This document shows positions 1 to 7,371 of a stretch of 37,302 nt of DNA, in pieces; within the stretch, counting starts at the first letter, position 1; each line of letters begins with the position of its first letter. Position numbers and translations under genes: made by a program. The notes beneath the pieces are model-generated. The model ran no database searches and was not told where the DNA came from. It worked only from the letters and a program-made list of their open reading frames with translations. The stretch comes from CAYQPF01 sp964419225 (lineage in GTDB: Bacteria; Cloacimonadota; Cloacimonadia; Cloacimonadales; CAYQPF01): positions 1 through 37,302 of the forward strand of contig CAYQPF010000032.1 of NCBI GenBank assembly GCA_964419225.1. Direction: 5' to 3'.

Positions 1-2407
1 CACCAATAACAACAGTATCAAGCAGTTCTTCCCTATCGACACCCATTACATCCATAGACATCTGACAGGCAATCATCTGAACACCATTACTGATTGCAGA
101 CTGTAGCATTTGCTGGATGGAATCCACTTTTTTGGCAGTCATTCTCTTTTTCATCATCCAGGAACCCATACCGCCCATATTCATTTTTGAAAGGTTGAGT
201 TTTTCACAATCAGCCGGCATCATTTTCGAGAACATAAAGCCCATAAAGTCTTTTTTCACCTTAGGTTTATGAACCTTTTTTATCACATTCAAACCCCAAA
301 AAGTGAAGAACATGGTCACTTTTTTTCCGGTAGAAGCAGCACCATTGGCTATTACCAATGAGGCGAGTGCTTTATCCATATCATCACTGAAAACGATGAT
401 GGTTTTATTATCGGCTTGAGATACAGAGAGGTTTTTGATTGGTTCACCTTTTTGGATAAGAGCTGTCATTTTTCCAGGACTGTCACTCATTTCTTCCAGT
501 TTATTTCCGGTCATATTACACCAGGCTGGAACATCTTTACGAAATCCGGGATCACTTGCAGTAATTCTGATCTTATCACCCAACTCCAATTTTTCCATTT
601 CCTTCTTCAGTCTCATGATCGGACCGGGGCATTGTAATCCGCAGGCATCAATTTCCAGAATTTTGCCTGAAGATGATATTTTTTTATCCTGGGTTCCCTG
701 ATAAATATTGCTGTCTTTACCGATGAAGTCATTGGCAAAAATGTCTTCATTACTTTGTTTTTGCGTAGTATGTTCGAAGGTTTTGTACCCACCTGACAGA
801 TTATACACTTCTGTGAATCCTTTCTGCAGTAGAATTCGTGAAGCCAGATAACCCCTCAAGCCCACACCGCAGAATACATATATTTTCTTTTCTTTGGGGA
901 GATCATATATTCTCTTCCTTAGTGTATCCAGTTCAATATTAGTTGCACCTTCAATGGTACCCATAGAAAATTCTTCAAGTGTTCTGACATCGAGGAGAAA
1001 AACATCGGTACCGGCGTGGAGAATATCCTGCCAGGTAATAGTTTTAACGAGTCCCTTGATAATATTTTCAGCTACAAAGCCGGCAATGTTGACAGGATCC
1101 TTTGCGGAGGAATAAGGCGGAGCATAAGCATGTTCAATTTCCTGCAGATCATAGATCGTTCCATCTTTTTTAATGACTGTGGCAATGATATCGAGGCGTT
1201 TATCAATTCCTTCATAACCGATGATCTGAGCTCCGTACAATTTACCATCAGACGGAGAAAAGAGGATTTTGATCGTCAGAGGAAGTGCATCCGGATAATA
1301 TCCGGCATGAGAGGAACCATGGGTAATAGAAGCTAAATAAGGTATATTTTCCTGCTTGAGGTGCTTTTCGGCAAGACCTGTTGAAGCTACAGTAATATCA
1401 AAAACTTTTGCAATCGCACTGCTGATGGATCCTGAGTACTTTCTAATATTATTATGCACTATATTATCAGCGACGATGCGTCCTTGTTTGTTAGCAGGTC
1501 CGGCAAGATAAGTCGGAATAGCTTTTTTGGTAACAGGATGCGGAAATAAAATAGCATCACCAAGAGCATAAATATCCGGATCAGAGGTTTGCATATAATC
1601 ATCGACAACGATTCCGCCTCTTTCACCGACGGCAAGACCGGCCTCTTTGGCTAATTTACTGTCGGGTGTCACACCGATAGAAAGAATAACCATATCTGTG
1701 CTTAATTGTTTTCCACTTTTAAGATTGATCAGCAATTGATCTTTATCCATATTAAAGGAAGCTACAGCATCTTTCAGATAGAATTCCACATTTTTAGTTT
1801 TTAGATGCTGATGCACCTCAGCAGCCATTTCATAATCCAGAAAAGCCATGACCTGATCTGCCATTTCTACAATCGTGACCAGCATTCCGAGATGCCTCAG
1901 ATTTTCGGCCATTTCCAGACCAATAAAACCTGCACCCACAATAACTGCTTTTTTGGGTTGTTTGGTTTCAATATACTTCATAATATTATCAGTATCAGGA
2001 ACATTTCTTAAAGTAAAGATACCAGGACTGTTAATCCCGGGAATTGGCGGTCTGAGAGGTTCAGCACCGGGAGATAAAACTAATTTATCATAAGCTTCGG
2101 AATAGATCTCACCTGTTTTTAAGTTCTTTATCTGAATTTTCTTTTCATTTTTTTCAATTTTTATAACTTCTGAGTGAATCCTCACTGTAATATTCAGTCT
2201 GCTTTGAAAGCTTTCAGGAGTTTGGACGAATAATCTGTCTCGCTCCTTGATCACATTGCCAATATAATAAGGCAAACCACAGTTGGCATAAGAAATGTAT
2301 TCTCCTTTTTCAAATATAATGATCTCCGCCTGCTCATCCAGACGTCTAAGCCGGGCTGCTGTTGTAGCACCACCTGCCACACCCCCGACTATAAGATACT
2401 TTGCCAT
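1..2407 (-). CDS. CoA-disulfide reductase / rhodanese / TusA / DsrE multidomain fusion, 3' end missing
   Basis: About 802 codons are open from the ATG at 2407 to the left edge, so the gene is partial. The ATG follows a good ribosome site (GGAGG). Domains in order: FAD/NAD(P)-disulfide oxidoreductase (about 1-440), with N-terminal GGVAGGATTAARLRR dinucleotide site and SYANCGLPYY, placing the redox cysteine at residue 43 as in known CoA-disulfide reductases; rhodanese (about 460-550) with CGVGLRG active-site loop near 513; TusA/SirA (about 583-655) with ACGLQCPGP; DsrE/DsrF-like domain (about 665 to the edge) with a late Cys near 780. Known four-domain relatives end soon after a VxxGGVA-type motif; this frame stops at DTVVIG, so I estimate only 20-25 residues are missing. 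Likely a cytoplasmic enzyme that reduces CoA or protein persulfides and passes sulfur between its own carrier cysteines. Exact substrate is inferred, not shown. Confidence 0.88.
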   Translation of the reverse strand, partial: MAKYLIVGGVAGGATTAARLRRLDEQAEIIIFEKGEYISYANCGLPYYIGNVIKERDRLFVQTPESFQSRLNITVRIHSEVIKIEKNEKKIQIKNLKTGEIYSEAYDKLVLSPGAEPLRPPIPGINSPGIFTLRNVPDTDNIMKYIETKQPKKAVIVGAGFIGLEMAENLRHLGMLVTIVEMADQVMAFLDYEMAAEVHQHLKTKNVEFYLKDAVASFNMDKDQLLINLKSGKQLSTDMVILSIGVTPDSKLAKEAGLAVGERGGIVVDDYMQTSDPDIYALGDAILFPHPVTKKAIPTYLAGPANKQGRIVADNIVHNNIRKYSGSISSAIAKVFDITVASTGLAEKHLKQENIPYLASITHGSSHAGYYPDALPLTIKILFSPSDGKLYGAQIIGYEGIDKRLDIIATVIKKDGTIYDLQEIEHAYAPPYSSAKDPVNIAGFVAENIIKGLVKTITWQDILHAGTDVFLLDVRTLEEFSMGTIEGATNIELDTLRKRIYDLPKEKKIYVFCGVGLRGYLASRILLQKGFTEVYNLSGGYKTFEHTTQKQSNEDIFANDFIGKDSNIYQGTQDKKISSSGKILEIDACGLQCPGPIMRLKKEMEKLELGDKIRITASDPGFRKDVPAWCNMTGNKLEEMSDSPGKMTALIQKGEPIKNLSVSQADNKTIIVFSDDMDKALASLVIANGAASTGKKVTMFFTFWGLNVIKKVHKPKVKKDFMGFMFSKMMPADCEKLNLSKMNMGGMGSWMMKKRMTAKKVDSIQQMLQSAISNGVQMIACQMSMDVMGVDREELLDTVVIG

Positions 2408-2512
2408 ATAACCTCCGAAAGAAATTAAATAATATATAACCAATATAATTCAGGAAATAAAAATAGCAAATTATTTGTGGGTTAATGGTCAATGGTGAGT
2501 GAATGAAAGGAT

Positions 2513-2813
2513 GAACACCAAGGATGAAGAGGGCAATCAGTGTGCAATGTATTGTGTGCAGCAGGAAAGGAAAAGAATCGGTTTGCAGATAATATGTAGT
2601 CAGTTAATGAGATCTGATGAAGATGGATTATTTACAGATGACAGGTTTAAGTCAATAACACCAACTGCCCACTGACAGGATCTTTCCCGAAAGCACTTGG
2701 ATTCAGTGCCTCCTTCCCTTTGCAAGGGATGGATCAGAGGATGAGTTGTTTTCCTACTGCCCTCTTCCGACTGCACCCTGCCCACTCTCTCCTTAGTACT
2801 TGCCTGCGGGTTT
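2513..2813 (+). repeat. Dispersed intergenic repeat, copy A (301 bp)
   Basis: This fills most of the 476-bp gap 2408-2883. It matches the reverse complement of 22854-23068 almost throughout: both run from GAACACCAAGGATGAAGAGG through ATCTGATGAAGATGGATT to ACTTGCCTGCGGGTTT. Copy A carries an extra segment of about 90 bp (roughly 2660-2755) that contains a small palindrome CCTTCCCTTTGCAAGGGATGG. Neither copy holds a convincing gene; the short frames differ between copies. CCCACTG-like words recur inside. I see nothing else in 2408-2512 or 2814-2883. Confidence 0.85.
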
Positions 2814-2883
2814 ACAATTGAAAACAGATAATATGAAGATCAGGAAATCATGAGTCCTTAGTCCGGAGTTCTGAGCTATTTGG

Positions 2884-3354
2884 TTAAATCAAATACCAGG
2901 CCAGGATTTTCCATTGGAAAGTCGATTTCGAGGAAATGTTGAATTCAAGCAAAGCATATCCGGCATTATGGCCATCTTCAAAATAAGCATACACCCATTT
3001 TTGATTAACAATGTAAATCTGAGTTTTGTCATAAAAACTGAAGTTGCCACCCAGAGCAGCTTTTTCTGGAACAAGACCTTTCTGGTTTTGTAAACTTGCC
3101 ACAATTTCATTCTCCGGATCTTTTAATCCCTGTCTTTTAAGCAAGATTAGATCTTCCTGGGTTAAACCAGTTTGGAGTTGATAATTGGCTTTGGTCATGT
3201 TCTTTTTTAGTCTGTTCAGTTCTTCCTGATAAGTTTTCTGCTGAGTATTCCTTTTATTAGTATTGCTGATACTGCTGTAATAGAAAAGGAAAAGAAAAGT
3301 GATGTTCAAAAGCAGACTGAATATCGCTGTTCTTTTCCAGTAATAACTACTCAT
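2884..3354 (-). CDS. Hypothetical membrane-anchored protein
   Basis: I do not recognise this 156-residue protein. A basic N-terminus is followed by one hydrophobic stretch at about residues 10-28 (FSLLLNITFLFLFYY), suggesting a single membrane anchor or uncleaved signal. Residues about 36-62 are charged and probably helical. The C-terminal half (about 95-156) looks like a small beta-rich domain (FSFYDKTQIYIVNQKWVYAYFEDG, spanning about 105-130) placed outside the cytoplasm. The ATG overlaps the end of the upstream AhpD/GAF gene by 8 bases, so the two are probably translated together, and it is the last gene of the run that starts at 7223. The overlap and the anchor are visible in the sequence; a role linked to the redox protein is inference only. 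Confidence 0.7.
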   Translation of the reverse strand: MSSYYWKRTAIFSLLLNITFLFLFYYSSISNTNKRNTQQKTYQEELNRLKKNMTKANYQLQTGLTQEDLILLKRQGLKDPENEIVASLQNQKGLVPEKAALGGNFSFYDKTQIYIVNQKWVYAYFEDGHNAGYALLEFNISSKSTFQWKILAWYLI

Positions 3355-4162
3355 ACAGTTTCCCGATTTGCTGACAGATTGCTTCCAACAGTTGTTGATC
3401 TTCTGCTGTAAAAGGATTCAGATCATGAGAATCGATGTCCAGTTCGCCGACAACTTTACCATGAGCAAAGATAGGAATGACAATTTCTGATTTAACTTTC
3501 AAACTGCAGGACAGATAATTACTTTCTTTGGTTACATCCTGAATAATAAAAGTTTCTTCTTTTTCGGCAGCCTGTCCGCAAATACCTTCTCCGAACTTGA
3601 TGCGGGTATGCTCAGTAGGTTCACCGACAAATGGTCCGAGTACCAGTTCTCTTGTATCTCCATCAGTCAAATAAAAGCCAACCCAGGTATAGTAAGGGAT
3701 CTCTTTTTCCAGAAGAATACAGAGGTCTTTCAAGACTTTTGCTTTAGTTTGTTCTTTACTAAGAAGTCTTTCCAATTTGATTTGCAATCTATCGAAGTAT
3801 TGCTTTTTGTTTGTTTTAAGATAATTGATTTTTAGCTCTTTCCAGAAATCGACAGCTCTACGGAGGTGAGGAATCGTGATGGATCCGCCTACGATCAAAG
3901 CGATGGAAAATACTTCTTCCAGTTCTTCATCAGCCAGGTCGGTATCGAAACATTCTTTCAGATGATAGTTGATACAATCGTCACAACGCAGAACGATGGA
4001 CGAAACAAGGCCCAGCATTTCTTTGGTTTTCTTGGAAAGAACATCTTCACGATAAACTTGGGCATCAAGGCTGATGAAACGCTTAATTTCCTGATCACTG
4101 AATTCCAGGAGTTGATCCATAAGTCTTTTTCTTTCCTGGGCAAATAATTCCACCTTACTCAT
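3347..4162 (-). CDS. AhpD-like (carboxymuconolactone decarboxylase family) + GAF/fRMsr-like fusion
   Basis: 271 residues in two parts. Residues 1 to about 112 are an AhpD/carboxymuconolactone-decarboxylase-like helical domain with the peroxidase core Cys60-x2-Cys63-x3-His67 (RCDDCINYH). Residues about 125-270 are a GAF domain resembling free-methionine-(R)-sulfoxide reductase: WVGFYL, ELVLGPFVGEP, IKFGEGICGQAA and SEIVIP...GELDIDS. Cys195 and Cys219 match the E. coli MsrC cysteines usually numbered 94 and 118, while the position of Cys84 is His185. Known GAF reductases of this type reduce free methionine sulfoxide; AhpD proteins reduce peroxides through a thiol relay. A combined antioxidant role in the cytoplasm is inferred; peroxidase activity could be absent. 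It starts 8 bases after the Nif3-family gene ends and overlaps the following gene by 8 bases, so an operon is likely. Confidence 0.8.
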   Translation of the reverse strand: MSKVELFAQERKRLMDQLLEFSDQEIKRFISLDAQVYREDVLSKKTKEMLGLVSSIVLRCDDCINYHLKECFDTDLADEELEEVFSIALIVGGSITIPHLRRAVDFWKELKINYLKTNKKQYFDRLQIKLERLLSKEQTKAKVLKDLCILLEKEIPYYTWVGFYLTDGDTRELVLGPFVGEPTEHTRIKFGEGICGQAAEKEETFIIQDVTKESNYLSCSLKVKSEIVIPIFAHGKVVGELDIDSHDLNPFTAEDQQLLEAICQQIGKLYE

Positions 4163-4170
4163 ATTGTCTC

Positions 4171-5184
4171 CTAAATCATCATTAATTGGTTGATCTCATG
4201 CTCTTGCGGGGTTAAACAAATGTGCCGGATTTCCAGAGCTGTTAAGAATTCAGCTAAAGACTCTAAAACGGGGTTTTCGGTGTAGAAATGTCCAGCTTCG
4301 ATCACAGGGATTCTACTGTCCAGGGTGCTATGATAGTTCATTTCTCCAGTGACAAAGACATCAACTTTTCCGTAACAGCTGTTAAGCACTGAGCCGCCAG
4401 AACCACCACAGACCGCTACTTTACGGATGAGTTTATCCTGTGATTCTCCTGCCAGCCAGAGTTGAAGATACTTGGACTGAAGTTTCGATTTTACACTTGC
4501 TGCAAAATCTCTTAAAGAAATGTCCTGAGATAAATCTCCATAAAGCCCCAGACCGTAATTGATACTCTTGTTTTTTTGCTGTGTTACTGTATAAACCGGG
4601 GTTTCATAAGGATGGTTTTTTTTGATTTCTGCGATAACTTTATCAAGGATGAAGGAGTCTGCTGAAAACTCGAGTTTAGTTTCTGCAACCTGTTCTACAA
4701 TGTCTTTCTCTCCCAGGAGGGGATTGCTACCGGCTAAAGGTTTGAATTGCCCCTGAACAGGATATGAGTTGAGGCAGTTTTCATAATTACCAATGATACC
4801 TGCTCCGCATTTAAAGACAGCATTAGCAATTTTCTGAATAGCTTCTGAAGGAGTATAGACAGTAATCTGGTATAGTTCTGCCCCACTTTCCTGACTCAGG
4901 AACTTCACATTCTGTAATTCCAGCTTATCTGCCAGAGCTTTATTAACTCCGTCTTTCACGACATCGAGATTGGTATGGGCACAATAAACTCCGATATCAT
5001 GAGAGATCAAATCAAGAAGCAAAGGATTAGTGATCTTTTTCAGAGGTTGAAAAATTAGAGGATGATGCGAGATGATCAGATCAACTTCTTCAGAAATAGC
5101 TTTTACCACAGCGTTGGGTGTTACATCAAGAGTAAGAAGAACTTTATTAACTTCTTTGCGGCGGGTACCAATTTGCAGACCCAC
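4171..5184 (-). CDS. Nif3-family dinuclear metal protein (YqfO/YbgI type), N-terminus interrupted upstream
   Basis: This frame encodes 337 residues from a GTG at 5184. Family metal-ligand motifs are all present: ISHHPLIF, CAHTNLD and, near the end, AGHFYTENPVLE. A PII-like insertion of about 110 residues (NHPYETPVYTV near its end) places it with the longer YqfO-type members; E. coli YbgI lacks the insertion. These proteins bind two metal ions and are often named GTP cyclohydrolase 1 type 2 homologs, but their true reaction is unsettled. The GTG start is doubtful: it falls inside the conserved SWENVGLQIG motif and has no good ribosome site, while homology continues upstream in the same frame to an ATG at 5256, broken by a TAA at 5206-5208. 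So this is either a recently broken gene, a sequencing error, a read-through case, or a protein that tolerates losing about 24 residues. Confidence 0.8.
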   Translation of the reverse strand: MGLQIGTRRKEVNKVLLTLDVTPNAVVKAISEEVDLIISHHPLIFQPLKKITNPLLLDLISHDIGVYCAHTNLDVVKDGVNKALADKLELQNVKFLSQESGAELYQITVYTPSEAIQKIANAVFKCGAGIIGNYENCLNSYPVQGQFKPLAGSNPLLGEKDIVEQVAETKLEFSADSFILDKVIAEIKKNHPYETPVYTVTQQKNKSINYGLGLYGDLSQDISLRDFAASVKSKLQSKYLQLWLAGESQDKLIRKVAVCGGSGGSVLNSCYGKVDVFVTGEMNYHSTLDSRIPVIEAGHFYTENPVLESLAEFLTALEIRHICLTPQEHEINQLMMI

Positions 5185-5256
5185 ATTTTCCCACGAGTAT
5201 GCCAGTTACGGGTTGGCGAGAGAATAGAGATTATTCAGTAAATCATTCAAAAACAT
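5185..5256 (-). other. Detached N-terminal segment of the Nif3-family gene with in-frame TAA
   Basis: Reading from ATG at 5256 (preceded by an AGGAC ribosome-like site) gives MFLNDLLNNLYSLANP, then TAA at 5206-5208, then LAYSWEN directly in frame with VGLQIG of the main frame. This is the usual first helix and first strand of the family, where 'LAxxWDNVGLQIG' is conserved. A single CAA-to-TAA change would explain the stop; no frameshift is needed. Confidence 0.75.
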
Positions 5257-5275
5257 ATATTTGTCCTGTAAAATG

Positions 5276-5303
5276 GTAGGGGCAAATAATCATTTGCCCC
5301 TAC
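5276..5303 (-). repeat. Perfect 28-nt hairpin in the kce-nif3 spacer
   Basis: GTAGGGGCAAAT and ATTTGCCCCTAC form perfect 12-bp arms around a 4-nt loop. It begins about 15 bases after the kce stop codon. There is no T-run after it, so it does not look like a classical terminator; a repeated palindrome or an mRNA-stabilising stem is more likely. A near-identical hairpin follows pgk at 23774-23799. Confidence 0.8.
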
Positions 5304-5318
5304 AAATAGTAATTATCT

Positions 5319-6143
5319 TTAGATTCCCAGGATTTCCCGGGCTTGTTCGGTTGTGGCAATCGGTCTGCCGATTTCAGTAGCTATCCGGGCAATTCTGGCT
5401 ACAATCTGAGCATTTGATTCAGCGAGGACATTTTTGTGGTAGTAAACATTATCTTCAAAACCGACTCTGATATGTCCGCCTAAGGTCATTGCCATCATGG
5501 AGCAGGGAATCTGCCATCTGCCGATACCGGCAACACCCCAGGTAGCATCGGGCATTTCTTCTTTCAAATGTTCTGCCATATAGAGAACATTTTTGGGTTT
5601 ACCACTCATACCCCCGGGTACTCCAAGGACAAACTGGATATGAAGAGGTTTGTGAGTAATAAAACCTTGCTTAACAAGCTTGGCAACATAATCGATCATG
5701 CCGGATTCATAAACTTCGATCTCGGGAGCGACCTGACATTCCTGAAAATACTGTGCCAGACGGATAATATCCTTGGGGGAGTTGATGAAAACTTCTTCTC
5801 CGAAATTCAATGTACCGGCATTTAAGGTTGCCATATCCGGCTTTAATTTCAAGGGTGCCATTCTTTTTTCGAAAGCTTCTCCTACTGCTCCACCAGTACT
5901 CATTTGAATGATCATTCCGGGAACTTCTTTTCTGACTCTGGTGATAACTTCTTCAAATCTTTCCAGACTCTGGGTTGGCTTTTCATCATCATCTCTCACA
6001 TGCAGATGCAGAACAGTTGAGCCTGCTGCATAACATTCTTTGGCGGTTTGAACCTGTTCATCGGGTGTGGTTGGCAAATTGGGCTGAACCTTTTTACTGG
6101 TCTCTGCTCCTGTTAAAGCGGTTGTAATAATTAAGGGCTGCAT
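5319..6143 (-). CDS. kce: 3-keto-5-aminohexanoate cleavage enzyme (BKACE family)
   Basis: 274 residues. Kce condenses 3-keto-5-aminohexanoate with acetyl-CoA and cleaves it to acetoacetate and L-3-aminobutyryl-CoA in lysine fermentation. The zinc ligands of the structurally known Cloacimonas enzyme fall at matching positions: His46 and His48 in VLHLHVRD, and Glu230 in RVGFEDN; Arg226, Asp231 and Glu14 also agree. The conserved QMSTGGA and LGVPGG segments are present. Length is that of the family. The enzyme is a cytoplasmic (beta/alpha)8 barrel. The wider BKACE family includes other beta-keto acid cleavage enzymes, but the residue match makes Kce the best call. None of the other lysine-fermentation genes (aminomutases, 3,5-diaminohexanoate dehydrogenase, ammonia lyase) is in this window. 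smpB lies 11 bases upstream in the same direction. Confidence 0.92.
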   Translation of the reverse strand: MQPLIITTALTGAETSKKVQPNLPTTPDEQVQTAKECYAAGSTVLHLHVRDDDEKPTQSLERFEEVITRVRKEVPGMIIQMSTGGAVGEAFEKRMAPLKLKPDMATLNAGTLNFGEEVFINSPKDIIRLAQYFQECQVAPEIEVYESGMIDYVAKLVKQGFITHKPLHIQFVLGVPGGMSGKPKNVLYMAEHLKEEMPDATWGVAGIGRWQIPCSMMAMTLGGHIRVGFEDNVYYHKNVLAESNAQIVARIARIATEIGRPIATTEQAREILGI

Positions 6144-6154
6144 ATTAATCTCCT

Positions 6155-6598
6155 TTAAAATTCTTTCATTTTGCGTTCCATATCACGTTTTTGATCCTTT
6201 TCCTGCAAGGATTCTCTTTTGTCGTATGTATGTTTACCTTTGGCAAGAGCAATAATGATCTTGGCCAGGCCTTTTTCATTGATATAGATCTCTTTGGGAA
6301 CAAGGGTTAGACCTTGCTCATCTATTTTCCGGTTCAGTTTCTTGATCTCAATTTTATTGAGCAGCAGTTTCCTCTTTCTTTCAGCTTCATGATTAAAAAA
6401 ATTACCCTTATCATAAGGACTGATATGCAGATTGTAGAGCCAAACTTCGTTATCGGTAATACGGGCGTAACTATCCTTAAAGTTAACTTTTCCCTGTCTG
6501 ATCGATTTGATTTCGGTGCCTTTTAAAAGCATACCTGCTTCTAATTCCATGATAAAGAAATAATCATGAGATGCTTTACGGTTCTTTATTGATAACAT
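6155..6598 (-). CDS. smpB: SsrA-binding protein SmpB
   Basis: 147 residues, close to the usual length. SmpB binds tmRNA and brings it to stalled ribosomes for trans-translation. Recognisable blocks are NRKASHDYFF at the start, EAGMLLKGTEIKSIRQGKVNFKDSYARI, LYNLHISPYDKGN, and the basic C-terminal tail GKHTYDKRESLQEKDQKRD, which enters the decoding centre. The start follows a ribosome site (AGGAA). It sits 10 bases after the GyrI-like gene and 11 bases before kce. I see no tmRNA gene in the window. Confidence 0.96.
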   Translation of the reverse strand: MLSIKNRKASHDYFFIMELEAGMLLKGTEIKSIRQGKVNFKDSYARITDNEVWLYNLHISPYDKGNFFNHEAERKRKLLLNKIEIKKLNRKIDEQGLTLVPKEIYINEKGLAKIIIALAKGKHTYDKRESLQEKDQKRDMERKMKEF

Positions 6599-6608
6599 TT
6601 TTTCCTCA

Positions 6609-7223
6609 CTACACAGGTGTGATAGGTTGTCTGATAATTGTTTTTAAGGTTTCCGGTTTTGCCTTTCTTGGATCACCTAAATAGATTTCATGATGTTTTC
6701 CGTTGAAAGTATAACCGTTTTGAGTAATAAAATCATGGAGTTTTTGCACAGTAGGTGCTTCTTCTGAGTATGGGCCCATGTGAAGAATTTGAGCAACCAG
6801 ACCCTCAGCATACTCAGATAAAATCAGGTCACAAAATAAATGATTTGCCTTCACTTTGTTAATTTCGTTTACAGTAAATTGTAACAACTCTTCAGTTACA
6901 TAGTGAGGTTGGAGGATCATTAACTCCCATTTCCAGTTTTCTTTGTGTTCAAGGGAGAAATCTTCCATTTTATCAGTCCACCAGAGACCTTGCAACGGCA
7001 TAACAGAATAGTCGATTTGAAGGTCTTTTTTTATTTTGAATTTCATTTTATAAGAGATACTGAAGAGAGCTTCAGTAGCCAGACCAAACAAGGGAGTTGT
7101 GTTAGGATTGCCTTCACCACTTATTCTCAGGTAGTTGAATGTTGGGACATGGACAACTTGAATCAAGTTTTTTTTGATTTCATAGTATTCTTTTAACTCT
7201 TTCTTTAATTCAATTTTACTCAT
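6609..7223 (-). CDS. GyrI-like small-molecule-binding domain protein
   Basis: 204 residues when started at the ATG at 7223, which has a ribosome site (AAAGGAAAG) and gives the expected N-terminus (MSKIELKKELKEYY). A longer frame to 7337 adds 38 residues that lack homology and cross the promoter region, so I rejected it. Family blocks: VPTFNYLRISGEGNPN, YKMKFKIKK, PLQGLWW, ILQPHYVTEELL, AQILHMGPYSEEAPTVQKL and HHEIYLGDPRKAKPETLKT. Single-domain relatives bind or hydrolyse small hydrophobic compounds, or modulate gyrase; which applies here cannot be told. No DNA-binding domain is present. It is the first gene of the leftward run ending at 2884. Confidence 0.82.
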   Translation of the reverse strand: MSKIELKKELKEYYEIKKNLIQVVHVPTFNYLRISGEGNPNTTPLFGLATEALFSISYKMKFKIKKDLQIDYSVMPLQGLWWTDKMEDFSLEHKENWKWELMILQPHYVTEELLQFTVNEINKVKANHLFCDLILSEYAEGLVAQILHMGPYSEEAPTVQKLHDFITQNGYTFNGKHHEIYLGDPRKAKPETLKTIIRQPITPV

Positions 7224-7312
7224 ATTTACTTTCCTTTTTTTCTGGAACAGAGTTGAAAATAATTTAACTTCAAATTTATGCAAATAGTATTTTAATAATT
7301 TGAAAAAAAAGC

Positions 7313-7342
7313 TTGCCAAGTGGAATGGGATGTGCATAATTA
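7313..7342 (+). promoter_or_regulatory. Probable sigma-70-type promoter for the secreted protein at 7372
   Basis: TTGCCA (7313-7318), 18-base spacer, TAATTA (7337-7342), about 30 bases ahead of the ATG with its strong AGGAGG site at 7361. Spacing and sequence are plausible but unproven. Confidence 0.45.
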
Positions 7343-7371
7343 GTTACAAATTCTCTAAACAGGAGGTTGCT

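Noticed and set aside
2600..2785. 61-residue frame on the minus strand in the dispersed repeat
   Set aside because: Not preserved in copy B, which lacks about 90 bp of it; low-complexity composition and no ribosome site.
2520..2790. CRISPR-like or tandem-repeat array suggested by repeated CCCACTG-like words
   Set aside because: No regular spacing, no constant repeat unit and no cas genes.
5206..5208. Genetic-code change (TAA read as Gln)
   Set aside because: TAA ends other genes cleanly in the window, and a single nonsense mutation explains the case.
7300..7371. N-terminal extension of the secreted protein
   Set aside because: It precedes the best promoter and the AGGAGG site and would put residues ahead of a good signal peptide.
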